Below are positions 63,159 through 64,000 of a DNA stretch of 64,000 bases, piece by piece (within the stretch, counting starts at the first letter, position 1; the number at the start of each line of letters is the position of its first letter). The stretch is from Hirschia baltica ATCC 49814. Lineage in GTDB: Bacteria > Pseudomonadota > Alphaproteobacteria > Caulobacterales > Hyphomonadaceae. The notes under the pieces are model-generated. The model did not search any database. It saw only the letters and a program-made list of their open reading frames with translations, and was not told the DNA's origin. The DNA lies in NCBI RefSeq assembly GCF_000023785.1, contig NC_012982.1, positions 806,001 to 870,000 of the forward strand, in the 5' to 3' direction. The translations under genes and the position numbers were made by a program.

Positions 63159-63701
63159 ATGAAGCGTCAGCGTGGGCGCGGGCGGAAGCCCAATAATTCG
63201 GGCAATCGTTCGCTCGAAAGCAACGGACCTGAAGTTAAGATCCGTGGCTCAGCCAGCCAAATTTATGAAAAGTATGTTCAGTATGCGCGAGATGCGCAAA
63301 CTGCGGGGGATCGTGTGAAGGCTGAAAATTTATTTCAGCACGCTGAGCACTATTACCGTATCATGCAGGCAAATATGCCAAAAGATCGGCCTCAGCATCA
63401 GAATAATCGTGATGATGCAGAGCAATCTTCAGATGCAGAAGAAACGACTGAAGCAGTTGCTGTATCCACGACAACGAATGAAGCTGTGGAAGATCCGCTT
63501 CAAGTTGTTGATGCTAGTGGTGATTCTGATAATGAATTGTCCAATGATGAAGCTGAAGAAGCAGAAAAAGCACCTCCTAAGAAGCGTGTGCGTCGTCCGC
63601 GTCGTAAACCTGTTGAAGCAACTGAATCTAAACCAGACGAAGAAGCGCGTTCAGCTCTTGATACATTGGCTGAACAACAAGCTGAAATCGCTGGAAATTA
63701 A
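63159..63701 (+). CDS. DUF4167 domain-containing protein
   Basis: 180 residues. N-terminal DUF4167 (about 20-75: GSASQIYEKYVQYARDAQTAGDRVKAENLFQHAEHYYRIM in reduced form; key residues YEKY, GDR, AENxFQHAEHYxRIM). The first residues MKRQRGRGRKP are strongly basic and the remainder is acidic and Lys/Arg-rich (about 140-165, PPKKRVRRPRRK), suggesting nucleic-acid or ribosome binding. Conserved behind prmC in alphaproteobacteria; function unknown. A strong terminator follows. Confidence 0.92.
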   Translation: MKRQRGRGRKPNNSGNRSLESNGPEVKIRGSASQIYEKYVQYARDAQTAGDRVKAENLFQHAEHYYRIMQANMPKDRPQHQNNRDDAEQSSDAEETTEAVAVSTTTNEAVEDPLQVVDASGDSDNELSNDEAEEAEKAPPKKRVRRPRRKPVEATESKPDEEARSALDTLAEQQAEIAGN

Positions 63702-63724
63702 TAAGCCGAGAGTTTATCAGTTTT

Positions 63725-63759
63725 AAAAAAGGCCGCTCAAGCAATTGAGCGGCCTTTTT
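63725..63759 (+). terminator. Terminator of the DUF4167 gene
   Basis: 10-bp stem (63731-63740 with 63745-63754), GCAA tetraloop, A6 before and T5 after; works for both strands. Confidence 0.92.
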
Positions 63760-63785
63760 ACTGCTATTGAAAACAGTATGTAATT

Positions 63786-63815
63786 CCCCTTCATTCTCAA
63801 ATAGGAATGAAGGGG
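63786..63815. repeat. 11-bp perfect inverted repeat
   Basis: CCCCTTCATTC (63786-63796) and GAATGAAGGGG (63805-63815), eight-base loop. No T-run on either strand. It is just past the terminator and before a converging minus-strand gene end. Confidence 0.6.
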
Positions 63816-63831
63816 TGATTTGACTAGAGGA

Positions 63832-64000
63832 TTATGAGTTTGCTTCTGGTGGCGTCGGTGCTGGGCTGGCATTGTCTACCAATACAGCTTTTTCTTGTTT
63901 GTTTTTACGCCAGACTTTGCGATAGATCCAACGGCCAAACCACAACAATCCACCTATGACGGGTAACCAGGGTATAATCACGGCAATTGCTGTAACGACC
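63832..64000 (-). CDS. C-terminus of a membrane protein (partial)
   Basis: The last 55 codons of a gene entering from the right edge. The visible product has a hydrophobic segment IAVIIPWLPVIGGLLWFG followed by basic RWIYRKVWRKNKQEK and a Pro/Ala tail, the usual form of an inner-membrane protein ending with a cytoplasmic basic tail. A DUF4349-type protein, which ends in a similar way, is possible but unproven. The stop is TAA at 63832-63834. Confidence 0.55.
   Translation of the reverse strand, partial: VVTAIAVIIPWLPVIGGLLWFGRWIYRKVWRKNKQEKAVLVDNASPAPTPPEANS

Overview
This window is chromosomal DNA from an alphaproteobacterium, most likely of the Caulobacterales/Maricaulales (Hyphomonadaceae-like) group, with a GC content that looks moderate (about 45 percent, by eye). 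The placement rests on conserved neighbourhoods: a Suv3-like helicase / S4 protein / ferredoxin FdxA / CarD run; BolA / J-domain protein / CobS / CobT; XerD / AroK / AroB / CorC-like protein; UbiG / LysC / PtsP; and PrfA / PrmC / DUF4167. I see no tRNA, rRNA, insertion sequence, prophage or CRISPR array. Nearly all of the window is ordinary core genome.

Layout. 1-2.2 kb: 5' part of ychF, a small secreted protein, pth and rplY. 2.3-5.3 kb: a BlaI-type repressor overlapping a large M56/M23 membrane protein, with a BlaI-like operator in front. 5.5-13.6 kb (minus strand): prs, pgeF and the outer-membrane pair tamA-tamB. 13.7-20.1 kb: a nuclease-like protein, then carD, fdxA, an S4 protein, the helicase and a DUF3108 protein on the minus strand. 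20.4-27.1 kb: rpmB, a degenerate amidohydrolase lipoprotein, a thioesterase-like protein, a CoA-ester lyase, xerD, and a secreted protein coupled to a 59-residue membrane protein. 27.1-31.0 kb: aroK, aroB, a CBS-domain membrane protein and a LuxR-type regulator. 31.2-38.4 kb: bolA, the J-domain protein, cobS, cobT, a phytase-like esterase lipoprotein, accA and a DUF481 porin-like protein. 38.6-49.2 kb: secA, a PpiC-type lipoprotein, argJ, mutT, a Flp pilin, a methyltransferase, comF, grxC, DUF1178, DUF188 and DUF924 proteins, and ubiG. 49.5-64 kb: lysC, ptsP, a RodZ-like protein, ispG, a PaaI thioesterase, a CE15-like esterase, a MAPEG protein, a GGDEF-EAL protein, prfA, a MOSC protein, prmC, a DUF4167 protein and the end of a membrane protein.

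Envelope functions recur: TamA/TamB insert outer-membrane proteins, SecA and a PpiC-like lipoprotein export and fold them, PgeF edits peptidoglycan, and RodZ-like and DUF481 proteins sit in the envelope. The most unusual unit is the BlaI-M56/M23 pair. In BlaR1 the domain after the last membrane helix is a penicillin sensor; here it is a LytM (M23) domain followed by a long helical tail, suggesting a cell-wall-responsive proteolytic switch. Other points of interest are a LuxR-type regulator with an intact acyl-homoserine-lactone pocket and four 10-bp phased repeats upstream, a metal-site-deficient amidohydrolase, a ComF lacking its first zinc site, and a CE15-like esterase with Gln at the usual acid position. 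Several genes appear to start with TTG or GTG, each supported by a Shine-Dalgarno sequence.
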